DNA from: G963666895 sp963666895 | GTDB taxonomy: Bacteria > Desulfobacterota > Desulfovibrionia > Desulfovibrionales > Desulfovibrionaceae | Assembly (NCBI GenBank): GCA_963666895.2 | Contig: CAXXNS010000010.1 | Coordinates: forward strand, 558,001 to 622,000 | DNA: 64,000 bases | Direction of reading: 5' to 3' | Shown: positions 32,707-41,514 of the stretch, piece by piece | Position numbering within the stretch: the first letter of the stretch is position 1 | Layout of the letters: every line of letters starts with the position of its first letter | Program-made: the position numbers and the translations under genes | Notes under the pieces: generated by a model | What the model was told of the DNA's origin: nothing | The model's input: only the letters and a program-made list of their open reading frames with translations | The model's database searches: none

Positions 32707-35496
32707 ATGCCCGATGAGCGGATTTTTTCTGCCAAGCGGAACATCCACCTCCGCATCACCCTGCCTTCCCTGATCACGGTGGCGTTGTTCGTGGCCGCCT
32801 TGTTCGTGGTCCTTTTCCCGGCCATGGAGAGCGGCTACCTGGAGCGCAAGAAGGAGACCGCCCGGCACCTGGTGCATACCGTGCAGTCCATGCTGGCGGG
32901 ATACGACCAGATGGTCCGGTCCGGCGTCATGGACCTGGACGAGGCCAAGCAGCTGGCCTGCCAGGTCCTGCGGGACATGCGCTACGGCAAGGAGGGCAAG
33001 GACTATTTCTGGGTCCATGACGTGGACAGCTGCATGGTCATGCACCCCTACCGGCCGGAACTGGAAGGCCAGGACCTGAGGAACTTCCGCGATCCCAACG
33101 GGGTGGCCCTGTTCTCCAGGATGACCGAGTTGGCCGGGGAGCAGGGCGGCGGCCTGGTGGAGTATCTCTGGCAGTGGCAGGACGACCCGGACCTGCTGGC
33201 GCCCAAGCTGTCCTACGTCTCCCTGTTCGAGCCCTGGGGCTGGGTCATCGGCACGGGCCTGTACGTCAAGGACGTGCACGAGGAGATCGCCTCGTACCGG
33301 CACACCCTGCTCCTCATCGCCGCGGCCATCCTCTGCCTGGTCCTGCTGCTGACCGGCTACATGGTCCGCGAAGCCGTGCGGGCAGAGACCGTGCGGGCAG
33401 AGCTCAACGCCGCCCTGGAGGAGGAGCGGGAGCGCTACCGCAAGCTTTTTGAGAACTCCATCGAGGGCATCTTCCAGTCCACCCCGGACGGCAAGTACAT
33501 GGACGCCAACCCGGCCCTGGCCAAGCTGTACGGCTACGAGACGCCCGAGCAACTCCGGACCGAGCTGGTGGACATCCGCAGCCAGCTCTACCTGGACCCC
33601 ACGCGCCGCGACGAATTGGTGAACCTGCTGGATATCCAGGGTGAGGTTTCCAACTTCCAGTCCCAGGCCGTGCGCCGGGACGGGGAGGTCATCTGGATCT
33701 CCGAGAGCGCGCGGGCCGTGCGCAACGACAAGGGGGACCTGCTCTATTTCGAGGGCATGGTGGAGGACATCACCGAGCGCAAGCGCCACGCCCACGACAT
33801 GGCCGAGCAGAAGGCTTTTTTCCAGGAACTGTTCGAGAGTTCGCCCCTGGCCATCAGCATGCTCGACGCCGACGGCCTGATCCTGGACGTGAACCCCAGC
33901 TTCGAGAAGATGTTCGGCCACGATGCCGAGGAGATCGCGGGCCGGATGAATCGCGAGGTGGTGGTCCCGGAGAAGTACTTCGGCGAGGCCGAGGCCTTCC
34001 GCCGGACCATTCTCAAGGGCCACAGCATGACCAAGGAGACCGAGCGCCAGACCGCGGACGGCAAGCTGCTGCCCGTGGAGCTGGTGGGCTCGCCCATCCG
34101 CCTGGGCGAGCGGGTGGTCGGCGCCTACTACATCTACCGGGACATCACCGAGCGCAAGGAGTTCGAGCGCCAGCTCTCCCACCAGGCCTTCCACGACGCC
34201 CTGACCGCGCTGCCCAACCGGACCCTGTACATGGAGCGGCTCCGCCACGCCCTGGAGCGCAGCCGCCGCCGCGAGGACTACAATTTCGCCGTGCTCATGG
34301 TGGACCTGGACCGCTTCAAGCGCATCAACGACACCCTGGGCCACCACGTGGGCGACCAGCTGCTCATCGGGTTCGCCCTGCGCATCCTGTCCTGCATCCG
34401 CACCGTGGACACCGTGGCCCGCCTGGGCGGGGACGAGTTCGCCCTGCTCCTGGAGGAGTTCGAGATTCCCCGCGAGGTCATCCGGGTCTCCAACCGCATC
34501 CGAGACGTGCTGGGCGAGCCCTTCACCATCGAGGGGCACCAGGTGCACACCGGGGCCAGCATGGGCATCGTGCTCGACACCCGCGGCTACGCCACGGCCG
34601 AGGACATCCTGCGCGACGCGGACATCGCCATGTACCAGGCCAAGGAGCAGGGCAAGTCCCGGCTGGTGTTCAACAAGCGCATGCACCAGCAGGCCGCCGA
34701 GGTGGGTCGCATGGAGGCCGAGCTCCGCGTGGCCCTGGACAAGAAGCAGTTCGTGCTCCACTACCAGCCCATCGTGTCCCTGGCCGACCGGGCGGTGCAG
34801 GGGTTCGAGGCCCTGGTCCGCTGGAACCACCCCCGGCGGGGCCTGGTCATGCCCCTGGATTTCATCCCCCTGGCCGAGGAGACCGGGCTCATCGTGCCCA
34901 TGGGCCAATGGATCCTGCACGAGGCCTGCCGCCAGATGAAGGAATGGATCACCAACGGCGTGGCCGGTCAGGACATGTCCATGTCCGTCAACTTGTCGGC
35001 AAGGCAGTTCCTGCAGACCGACCTGGTGGAGTTCGTACAGGCCACCCTGGACGCGACCGGGCTGTCCGCCTCCTGCCTCAAGCTGGAGGTGACCGAGTCC
35101 GTGATCATGCAGGACGCCGCCGCCACCTCGGCCAAACTCGGCCGGCTCAAGGAGCACGGCGTCAAGATCATGATCGACGACTTCGGCACGGGCTACTCCT
35201 CCCTGTCCTATTTGCAGCAGTTCCCGGTGGATTACCTGAAGATCGACCGCTCCTTCATCTCCGGTGGCGGGGACGAGGTTGAAAAGATGGAGATCGTCAA
35301 GACCATCATCTCCCTGGCCCGCAACCTGGGTCTGGGCGTGGTGGCCGAGGGCGTGGAAAAGGAAGAGCAGTTCGTGCGCCTGCAACAGGCCAAGTGCGAG
35401 ACCGCGCAGGGTTTCATGTTCTCCAGGCCCATGGACGCCGAGGCGGCCACCTGCCTGCTGGAGGCGGCCCAGGCCAAGAGCGGGGAGGAGGAATGA
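32707..35496 (+). CDS. Cache-PAS-PAS-GGDEF-EAL protein (c-di-GMP)
   Basis: 929 aa. TM helix near 20-38, then a single-Cache periplasmic sensor (RYGKEGKDYFWVHDVDSCMV and PWGWVIGTGLYVKDVHEEI), a second TM helix near 200-220, two PAS domains (about 245-365 and 370-485), a GGDEF domain (GGDEF near 574; I-site RTVD) and an EAL domain with EALVRW near 700, ESVIMQ, IDDFGTGYSS and YLKIDRSF. Every catalytic motif is intact. It should sense a small molecule in the periplasm and alter c-di-GMP. ATG 32707 is preferred over ATG 32698, which sits one base from the GGAG. Its stop overlaps the next lipoprotein gene (ATGA). Confidence 0.95.
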   Translation: MPDERIFSAKRNIHLRITLPSLITVALFVAALFVVLFPAMESGYLERKKETARHLVHTVQSMLAGYDQMVRSGVMDLDEAKQLACQVLRDMRYGKEGKDYFWVHDVDSCMVMHPYRPELEGQDLRNFRDPNGVALFSRMTELAGEQGGGLVEYLWQWQDDPDLLAPKLSYVSLFEPWGWVIGTGLYVKDVHEEIASYRHTLLLIAAAILCLVLLLTGYMVREAVRAETVRAELNAALEEERERYRKLFENSIEGIFQSTPDGKYMDANPALAKLYGYETPEQLRTELVDIRSQLYLDPTRRDELVNLLDIQGEVSNFQSQAVRRDGEVIWISESARAVRNDKGDLLYFEGMVEDITERKRHAHDMAEQKAFFQELFESSPLAISMLDADGLILDVNPSFEKMFGHDAEEIAGRMNREVVVPEKYFGEAEAFRRTILKGHSMTKETERQTADGKLLPVELVGSPIRLGERVVGAYYIYRDITERKEFERQLSHQAFHDALTALPNRTLYMERLRHALERSRRREDYNFAVLMVDLDRFKRINDTLGHHVGDQLLIGFALRILSCIRTVDTVARLGGDEFALLLEEFEIPREVIRVSNRIRDVLGEPFTIEGHQVHTGASMGIVLDTRGYATAEDILRDADIAMYQAKEQGKSRLVFNKRMHQQAAEVGRMEAELRVALDKKQFVLHYQPIVSLADRAVQGFEALVRWNHPRRGLVMPLDFIPLAEETGLIVPMGQWILHEACRQMKEWITNGVAGQDMSMSVNLSARQFLQTDLVEFVQATLDATGLSASCLKLEVTESVIMQDAAATSAKLGRLKEHGVKIMIDDFGTGYSSLSYLQQFPVDYLKIDRSFISGGGDEVEKMEIVKTIISLARNLGLGVVAEGVEKEEQFVRLQQAKCETAQGFMFSRPMDAEAATCLLEAAQAKSGEEE

Positions 35497-36146
35497 GCGT
35501 GTTTTTCCGGAGCCTGCCCATCCTGGCGCTCCTGCTGCTGTGCTGCCTGTCCGGCTGCGGCCGGGAGCCTGGCCTGGACTTCTTCGGCATCGGGTCCGAC
35601 ACGTCCTTTGTCCAGGCCAAGGCCCTGCTGGAGGAGAAGGGATACCGCTTCGAGGGCAGGGAAGGGGAGCCGTTTCTGTTTATCCGCGGCGACTTTGACG
35701 AATATTACACCTTTGCGGACCAGACCCGGCTGCTGGCCGGGCTGAAAAAGGCCTTCCTGTCCCTGACCGAAAACGAGGACGGGTACGAATATTTCGAGCC
35801 CCGGTTCATCAATTCCTACATCTTTCTGCCCCAGGGCGAATCGGGCGGCGAGGTGGGCGTGGGCTTCTCGGCTTTGACGGGCAAGCCCCTGTACATCTAC
35901 TACTTCACCGACGACATCACCCCGGAGCTGGACAAGTACCACGGCCTTCTGGCCCAGTCCGAGCAGGTCTTTCCGCCTTCCGGCGCCGCGGACCTGGAGT
36001 ACCACTACTTCGAGTCCGGAGAGCAGCTCCTGTTGCTGGAAAAGGATCCCGACGGCCCGTCGGGCGGGGGCATCTGTTATTTCTCGGACCACGTGCTGGA
36101 GTTTTACGAAACCATGGGCAAGGAACTGACCCGTTACGGAGAATGA
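35493..36146 (+). CDS. Lipoprotein of unknown function
   Basis: 217 aa. Signal and lipobox (ALLLLCCLSGC), then an alpha/beta domain with many aromatic residues (FLFIRGDFDEYYTFADQTRL and YEYFEPRFINSYIFLPQGE). No family recognised. Coupled to the c-di-GMP protein by a four-base ATGA overlap and preceded by GGGGAGGAGG, so it may be a functional partner at the membrane. Confidence 0.8.
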   Translation: MSVFFRSLPILALLLLCCLSGCGREPGLDFFGIGSDTSFVQAKALLEEKGYRFEGREGEPFLFIRGDFDEYYTFADQTRLLAGLKKAFLSLTENEDGYEYFEPRFINSYIFLPQGESGGEVGVGFSALTGKPLYIYYFTDDITPELDKYHGLLAQSEQVFPPSGAADLEYHYFESGEQLLLLEKDPDGPSGGGICYFSDHVLEFYETMGKELTRYGE

Positions 36147-36150
36147 TCCC

Positions 36151-36342
36151 ATGAGCCTGAACAAGGAATTGGTGGAAATCCTGGCCTGCCCGGTCTGCAA
36201 GGAATCCCTGGTCCTGCTGCCCCAGGAGGACGGCCTGCTCTGCGAGCCCTGCCAGACGGTCTATCCGGTCAAGGAGGACATTCCGGTCATGCTGCCCGAG
36301 GAGGCCGTCCAACTGGCCGATTGGCACGGCAGCCGGCCCTGA
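36151..36342 (+). CDS. Trm112/YcaR-like zinc-ribbon protein
   Basis: 63 aa. CPVCKESL and CEPCQTVYPV give the two CxxC knuckles of Trm112, with IPVMLPEEA following. Such proteins are small zinc-binding partners that activate methyltransferases; a partner is not next door. Starts five bases after the lipoprotein stop and is probably translated on the same mRNA. Confidence 0.92.
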   Translation: MSLNKELVEILACPVCKESLVLLPQEDGLLCEPCQTVYPVKEDIPVMLPEEAVQLADWHGSRP

Positions 36343-36401
36343 CCCCCCCCTTTTTTTCCCCTTTCATTCCGCTGCTTCCGGTCCTGGCTGCGGCCCGCAT
36401 C

Positions 36402-36429
36402 TTGACAACCGGTTCCACGGTCCTATTTT
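36402..36429 (+). promoter_or_regulatory. Sigma70-type promoter of the Hsp20 pair
   Basis: TTGACA (36402-36407), 16-base spacer, TATTTT (36424-36429), 29 bases before the ATG of the first Hsp20 gene. No CIRCE or sigma32-specific sequence is recognised. Confidence 0.65.
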
Positions 36430-36457
36430 TTTCTCACCAACAAGAGGAGGTGGAACT

Positions 36458-36871
36458 ATGGTCCTTGATTTCAATACGTTGTATACTTTTCCCGGCCGGA
36501 TGGATCGGTTCATCGAGGAGTTTTTCCGCCCCGAGTTCGACGATTCCAAACGGCTCGGCTACCCGCCCGTGAACCTATCCGAGGACGGAGAGAACATCTA
36601 CGTCCGCAGCGAGATTCCGGGCGTGGAAATGGCTGACATCGAGCTGACCCTGACGGACAAGAACCTGGTGCTCAAGGGCGAACGCAAGCCCGAGGAAGGC
36701 AAGTTCTTCCGCCAGGAACGGCCCAGCGGTATGTTCCAGCGCATCGTGTCCCTGAACGTGCCCGTGGACCGGGACAAGGTTTCGGCCGTCATGCGCGACG
36801 GCGTGCTGACCGTGACCCTGCCCAAGTCCGAGGAGAGCAAGCCGCGCACGATCAGCATCGGCGTGTCCTAG
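36458..36871 (+). CDS. Hsp20/alpha-crystallin small heat-shock protein (1)
   Basis: 137 aa. Alpha-crystallin core from about residue 45 (DGENIYVRSEIPGVEMADIE) to the hallmark strand GVLTVTLPKSEES near the end. A holdase chaperone that forms oligomers; the N-terminal arm is short. SD AGAGGAGG. Second Hsp20 gene follows after 12 bases. Confidence 0.95.
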   Translation: MVLDFNTLYTFPGRMDRFIEEFFRPEFDDSKRLGYPPVNLSEDGENIYVRSEIPGVEMADIELTLTDKNLVLKGERKPEEGKFFRQERPSGMFQRIVSLNVPVDRDKVSAVMRDGVLTVTLPKSEESKPRTISIGVS

Positions 36872-36883
36872 GAGGTGAGAGCC

Positions 36884-37258
36884 ATGAGCGAGAAGGAAAT
36901 CCGCAAAAGCAATGACAAGAGCCTGCCCCGCGTCCGGCCCTCCACGGACATCCTGGAGCGCGCCGACGGGTTTTACGTGTACATGGACCTGCCCGGCGTG
37001 CCCAAGGAGAACCTGGTGCTGGACCTGACCGAGAACGAGCTGATGGTCAGCGCCAAGACCGCCGAGATGGGCGGCGGCACGGGCGAGAAGTACGTGGAGG
37101 TCCAGTTCGGGCCCGGTGAGTACCGCCGGACCATCGCCCTGTCCGACATGGTGGACAGGGAGAAGATCAAGGCCGTGCTCAAGAACGGCGTACTGGAGTT
37201 GTACATGCCCAAGGCCGAGAAGGTCCTGCCCCGGCGCATCGACATCCAGACCGGTTGA
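36884..37258 (+). CDS. Hsp20/alpha-crystallin small heat-shock protein (2)
   Basis: 124 aa. Core strand DGFYVYMDLPGVPKENLVLD and the hallmark NGVLELYMPKAEKVLP. It is more divergent than Hsp20 (1) and the two may assemble together. ATG 36884 is chosen for its SD (AGGAGGTGAG). Co-transcribed with the first gene and closed by a terminator. Confidence 0.94.
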   Translation: MSEKEIRKSNDKSLPRVRPSTDILERADGFYVYMDLPGVPKENLVLDLTENELMVSAKTAEMGGGTGEKYVEVQFGPGEYRRTIALSDMVDREKIKAVLKNGVLELYMPKAEKVLPRRIDIQTG

Positions 37259-37284
37259 TGAGCTGCCCCATGCAGTTGCACCAA

Positions 37285-37309
37285 GGCCCGGTTTTTGCCG
37301 GGCCTTTTT
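37285..37309 (+). terminator. Terminator of the Hsp20 operon
   Basis: GGCCCGG (37285-37291), loop TTTTTG, CCGGGCC (37298-37304), then TTTTT. Confidence 0.9.
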
Positions 37310-37437
37310 CGTTTGTGGGGGGCGACGTCGCCGAGGCGCGGGTTCAGAATCATTTCCCCTTGGACCAGGGCTGGAAATGATATAATAATGGCACCAACTG
37401 GGCGTGTTCGCCATCATCCCCTAAAGCAGGATTTCCC

Positions 37438-38802
37438 ATGCGCCAGCTACTCGCAGTCCTCGCATACGCTTCGGCCCAGGAAGGCACGCCGAAAGAAACC
37501 ATCGCGGCCAGCATCATGGATATTCCCCTGGATCTGATGCTGATCATCGTCCTGCTGGCCGGGCTGTGCTTCCAGACCCTGACCATCATCTACCTGTATT
37601 ACCGCTTGCGCCAGCACCGGGGCGAGGAGGATCTGCACGCCCCCGGGCAGGCTTCGCCGGACTGCTGCGAGCACCCGGACGCCGTGGTGGTGCGGCTGGG
37701 CCCGGACGGCGCGGTGAAGCGCATGAGCCCGGGAGCGGTCCGCTTTTTCGGCAACCGGGGCAAGAAGGCCCTGGGCCGGAACCTGGCCGGCTCCCTGGTC
37801 CCGACTCGGGAGAGCAGCGGCCGGGATCTGGCCGCGTTGTGGCATTCCCTGGTCCGCGGCCAGGACGAGGTCCAGACCCTGGAGTGCGAGTGCATGGTGG
37901 AGGGTCGGCGTCGGACCTGGATGCGCTGGACGGTCCGCCGCGTGGAGCCCCTGGCCTTGGAGCCGGGCGTGGCCGGGCGGGACCTGCTCTGCCTGGGCTC
38001 GGAGATCACCGGGGACCGGGACCGGAGCCAGAAGCTGGCCATGGCCTTCATGGCCGTGGAGCAGACCCTGGAAGGGGTGTGCATGGTGGAGCTGGACGGC
38101 ACCATCCTCTACTCCAACCAGGCCTGGGCGGACATGCACGGCTTCGCCGACCGCGAGGAACTGGTGGGCGAGAACATGTCCCTGTTCCATTCCCCGGAGC
38201 AGATGATGGAACAGGTCATCCCCTTCAACCGGGAGGTGGTGGTCCAGGGGTCCAACCAGGGCGAAATTGGCCACGTGCATCGGGACGGGTCGCCCTTCAT
38301 CTGCTGGATGACCAGTTCCCTGATCCGGGACGCCCAGGGGGAGCCCATGGGCTACATGGGCATCGCCCGGGACATCACCACGGCCAAGGAGTCCGAGACC
38401 GAGCTCAAGCAGGCCCTGGCCCGCATGACCTCCCTGCTGGACAGCACCGAGGACCTCATCGCCATCACCGACCGCAACGCCCGGCCCCTGGTCTACAACA
38501 AGCCCTTTGCCGACCTGATCCTTCAGGGGTTGGGCCTGGAGATGCGTCCCGGCGTCCGACCCACGCAGGTGATGGAGGTCGAGGAAAAGGCGTTCTGGGA
38601 AGGCTGCGAGCAGAGGGCCCTGGAGGGCGAGGTCGTGCGCTTTGAGCATGAGATCGTGTTCCCCAATGGAGAGACTCGCGTGTACCAGATGTCCCTCAAT
38701 CCGGTCTTCTGCGATGACCAGGTGACCGGGTTCTCCCTGTTCGGCCGGAAGGTATCCGAGGCCGGGCCCGTGGCCCGGACCAAGACCGTGATCAATCGCT
38801 GA
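37438..38802 (+). CDS. Membrane-anchored three-PAS protein without output domain
   Basis: 454 aa. One N-terminal membrane helix (DLMLIIVLLAGLCFQTLTII, about 32-51), then three PAS domains: about 75-195, 200-325 (TILYSNQAWADMHGF, QGEPMGYMGIARDITTAK) and 330-440 (LIAITDRNARPLVYNKPF). No kinase, GGDEF, EAL or methyl-accepting domain follows; the protein ends after the third PAS. It could sense a signal and pass it to a partner by contact. SD GCAGGA upstream of ATG 37438; an inner ATG at 37516 is an alternative. Confidence 0.85.
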   Translation: MRQLLAVLAYASAQEGTPKETIAASIMDIPLDLMLIIVLLAGLCFQTLTIIYLYYRLRQHRGEEDLHAPGQASPDCCEHPDAVVVRLGPDGAVKRMSPGAVRFFGNRGKKALGRNLAGSLVPTRESSGRDLAALWHSLVRGQDEVQTLECECMVEGRRRTWMRWTVRRVEPLALEPGVAGRDLLCLGSEITGDRDRSQKLAMAFMAVEQTLEGVCMVELDGTILYSNQAWADMHGFADREELVGENMSLFHSPEQMMEQVIPFNREVVVQGSNQGEIGHVHRDGSPFICWMTSSLIRDAQGEPMGYMGIARDITTAKESETELKQALARMTSLLDSTEDLIAITDRNARPLVYNKPFADLILQGLGLEMRPGVRPTQVMEVEEKAFWEGCEQRALEGEVVRFEHEIVFPNGETRVYQMSLNPVFCDDQVTGFSLFGRKVSEAGPVARTKTVINR

Positions 38803-38932
38803 TCCGCCCGGCCCGCGCCCACCCGGACTCGGGCTTTGCCGCCTCCACCCCTGGACAGAACCAACGGGATCGCCTATACACAGGGCGAAGTCTTTCGGGG
38901 GTTGTTTTCCGTTTTCAAATACGTTGTTTGCC

Positions 38933-39313
38933 ATGCGTATCATCCATTGGTTGGTCATACCCACACTTGCAGTCGCGGCCCTGGTCGCGGGCTCCGCTTT
39001 GGCCGCCCTGCAGCAGGAAGGGGCCAGCATGGTCCTGGACCGGGGCGAAAGCTGGCAACTGGCCCTGGACCCGCGCGAGTACCACTACGTCATCGAGTAC
39101 CTGGACGGGGACATGTTCGTCACCGTGGCTGCCAACTTTTTGGATGAGCAGAACGAGGTGGTCTACACCAGCACCCACACCCTGGTGCAGGACAAGCGCA
39201 TGAGCGCGGAGCAGAGCTTCCAGGCCGACAAGGTGGCCGACGCCTGGAAGGCCCGGGCCGTGCGTTTCGAGTGCGACGCCGGACGGGTGCGCATCACCAT
39301 GCGCGAGCTGTAG
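38933..39313 (+). CDS. Small exported protein of unknown function
   Basis: 126 aa. Signal peptide (IIHWLVIPTLAVAALVAGSALA), then a beta-rich domain with ESWQLALDPREYHYVIEYL. No family recognised. No cysteine at the signal end, so it is periplasmic or secreted. A terminator follows at 39327. Confidence 0.75.
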   Translation: MRIIHWLVIPTLAVAALVAGSALAALQQEGASMVLDRGESWQLALDPREYHYVIEYLDGDMFVTVAANFLDEQNEVVYTSTHTLVQDKRMSAEQSFQADKVADAWKARAVRFECDAGRVRITMREL

Positions 39314-39326
39314 GCGTGTGATTCCG

Positions 39327-39347
39327 GCCCCGGTTCGGGGCTTTTTT
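39327..39347 (+). terminator. Rho-independent terminator
   Basis: GCCCCG (39327-39332), loop GTT, CGGGGC (39336-39341), then six Ts; 14 bases after the gene at 38933. Confidence 0.88.
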
Positions 39348-39378
39348 CTTGACGATTGAACTGACCGGTAAGCTTCCG

Positions 39379-39792
39379 TTATTCGGGCGCGGTCTGCTCG
39401 TCCACGTAGTGGATGGTGACCACCTTTTCCACGGCGTGGCCCTGGCTGTCCTCCAGGCGGATGCTGGTCTGGTAGCTTTCCCGGTCCGGGTTGAAGCGGA
39501 TGACGCGGACCACGTCCTGGCCGTCGTTGTTGGCGATGAGAATCTTGATCCAGCCGTCCGCGTCGTTGGCCATGAGCACCCGGTAGGGGTGGTAGCTCAG
39601 GGTCCCGTCGCGGCCCACGGCCGTGGCCAGGTCGGCGCCGAAGTAGAGCTCGTCCCCGTTTTCCGCCTGCCAGTGGCCCAGGAGGGCGCTGTCCACCCGG
39701 CAGATGTCGCGGTCGTCGCGCATGGTCTGGGACAGGAGGATCAGGGTCAGGATCACTGCCGCGGCCAGGGCCAGGAAACCGAGCTGTCGCAT
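39379..39792 (-). CDS. Small exported protein of unknown function
   Basis: 137 aa. N-terminal hydrophobic anchor (LGFLALAAAVILTLILLSQ), then a small domain (CRVDSALLGHWQAENGDELY) with a lipocalin-like look: the GHWQAENGDELYF stretch resembles the start of DUF-type lipocalin sensors. Family not assigned. Faces the preceding gene tail to tail. Confidence 0.7.
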   Translation of the reverse strand: MRQLGFLALAAAVILTLILLSQTMRDDRDICRVDSALLGHWQAENGDELYFGADLATAVGRDGTLSYHPYRVLMANDADGWIKILIANNDGQDVVRVIRFNPDRESYQTSIRLEDSQGHAVEKVVTIHYVDEQTAPE

Positions 39793-39950
39793 GGGCGTGC
39801 CTCGCGGGGTTGGGGAACGGTTCAGCCCCCCCATCTTCAAACCACCCGGCCGGGGAAGTCAAGGCGTGACCGGAAAAAGGCGGCACGAACGCGCTTTTTC
39901 AGGTTTGCGCCAGGGTTCTCCTTGATATATCGTATCCCAAGGAGGGCACT

Positions 39951-40979
39951 ATGCGCTGTATAGTCCATACCTTGTTAGCAATCGTCCTGGCCGCCCTGGT
40001 CCTGATGCCCGCCGGCGCGGGCCCGGCCCGGGCAGACGGATACGAGAACCGGCCCTTTACCTGCCAGTCGGGCGACTGCCAGAACGGCATGGGCGTGGCC
40101 CTGTGGGGCGACGGGGCCAGGTACGAGGGAAGCTTCGCGGCCGGGAAGCGCCAGGGACGGGGCTCCATGTCCTGGCCCGGCGGGGACCGCTACGCCGGGG
40201 AATGGCAGGCCGGGCTCCAGCACGGCCACGGCACCATGACCTGGGCCACGGGCGCGCGGTACATCGGAGAGTGGGTCCGGGGCCAGCGTACCGGCCAGGG
40301 AACCCTGATCTACTCTTCGGGCAAGCGCATCGACGGCCAGTTCAAGGACGGCCAGGTGGTGGAGGTGGCGCGGGTCACCGATCCCCAGGCCGCCCGCGAG
40401 AAGGCGGAAGCCGAGGCCAAGGCCAAGGCGGAAGCCAAGGCAAAGGCGGAAGCCGAGGCCAAGGCACAAGCTTCGGCCCCCACCCCGGCTCCCACTCCGA
40501 CACCCACCGTCACGCCGACGCCAAGCCCGAGCCCGGCTCCAACTCCGGCTCCCGGGCCCGCGGCCAGCACGCCTCCGGCCACCGGGGACGTGGCCGTGGT
40601 GGTGGTGGAGGTGTCGCTTTCAGGCGTGGTGCGCTTCGTGAACCTGTACATGGGCTCCAGCCTGGCCGCGGCGCGCCAGACCCTGGCCGGGCAGCCCCTG
40701 CCCGAGGGCTACACGGGCCGCGAGGTGAAGACCTATCAGGGCCCCAACCACTGGGTGGCCCAGTACGGCACCTACGGCCAGGGCGGGTCCAGCCGGTTCT
40801 GCTACGGCGTGGCCCTGGGCTGCGCCACCCGTGAGGAGTGCGAGGCCCAGGCCCGGCAGAGCTGGTCCCAGGCCGGGTGCTCCGCCGGGGACACCACCGA
40901 GGGGTTCTCCGCATACAACGACGGCGCGTACCACGGCTTGTTGCCCACGGCGTTTCCCCAGGCCCGCACCTTCCACTAA
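39951..40979 (+). CDS. Exported MORN-repeat protein with Pro-rich linker
   Basis: 342 aa. Signal peptide, then four MORN repeats (GARYEGSFAAGKRQGRG and following), a Lys/Glu/Ala helix (about 145-175), a Pro/Thr-rich linker (about 177-212), and a C-terminal domain of 130 residues with a conserved-looking core SSRFCYGVALGCATREECEA that is not recognised. MORN repeats often lie near membranes. SD AAGGAGG. A bidirectional terminator follows. Confidence 0.85.
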   Translation: MRCIVHTLLAIVLAALVLMPAGAGPARADGYENRPFTCQSGDCQNGMGVALWGDGARYEGSFAAGKRQGRGSMSWPGGDRYAGEWQAGLQHGHGTMTWATGARYIGEWVRGQRTGQGTLIYSSGKRIDGQFKDGQVVEVARVTDPQAAREKAEAEAKAKAEAKAKAEAEAKAQASAPTPAPTPTPTVTPTPSPSPAPTPAPGPAASTPPATGDVAVVVVEVSLSGVVRFVNLYMGSSLAAARQTLAGQPLPEGYTGREVKTYQGPNHWVAQYGTYGQGGSSRFCYGVALGCATREECEAQARQSWSQAGCSAGDTTEGFSAYNDGAYHGLLPTAFPQARTFH

Positions 40980-41004
40980 CAGGCCGCCCAAATTCCTGTA
41001 ATGA

Positions 41005-41038
41005 AAAAGGCCCGTTCCCCAAGGGGAACGGGCCTTTT
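41005..41038. terminator. Bidirectional terminator between convergent genes
   Basis: AAAAGGCCCGTTCCCC (41005-41020) and its exact complement GGGGAACGGGCCTTTT (41023-41038) with a two-base centre. Tracts of A and T on both sides serve both convergent genes. Confidence 0.9.
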
Positions 41039-41056
41039 GCGCCGCATGGGCAGGGG

Positions 41057-41392
41057 CTAGTAGCGCCCGGATGGCGTGCCGGTCTGCTCTTCAAGCTTGC
41101 CCTTGATGTACTCCACGTTGTCGCGCATCTGCGACAAATCCTTGATGTTGTCCTGGGTGTCGCAATAGGGCGGGTACTCGTCCAGGAAGGCCTGGATGCG
41201 GGTCAAGTAGACCTCGCAGGCCCGGATGCGCATGTCGAGTTCCAGGGTGTCGTCGGTCTGGTAGTCCACGATCTCGTCGTGGGCCAAGGAGAAGACGATC
41301 TCCCATTCCAGCAGCACGTCGCACTGGTCGGCGCGGGCAGTGGCCGGGAGCAACAGGGCCGCCAGCAGGCAGGCGAACAGAAGATGTTTCAT
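41057..41392 (-). CDS. Small secreted helical protein
   Basis: 111 aa. Signal peptide (LLFACLLAALLLPATARA), then a mostly helical acidic protein with three Cys (DQCDVLLEWE, RACEVYLTR, PPYCDTQDN). No family recognised. SD GGAGGGAATC. Confidence 0.78.
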   Translation of the reverse strand: MKHLLFACLLAALLLPATARADQCDVLLEWEIVFSLAHDEIVDYQTDDTLELDMRIRACEVYLTRIQAFLDEYPPYCDTQDNIKDLSQMRDNVEYIKGKLEEQTGTPSGRY

Positions 41393-41514
41393 GATTCCCT
41401 CCGGGGATCCGGAATCAGGTCCGGGATAAGTGAACGCGGGCGACTCGTTGTACGTGCGGTAAGCTATCCGCCACGCCGTCCCGGGTCAAGATGTCCGGGG
41501 TCAAAGAGGGAGTG

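Noticed and set aside
32632..35385. Minus-strand frame of about 917 codons opposite the Cache-PAS-GGDEF-EAL gene
   Set aside because: Same antisense pattern; the plus strand carries all motifs.
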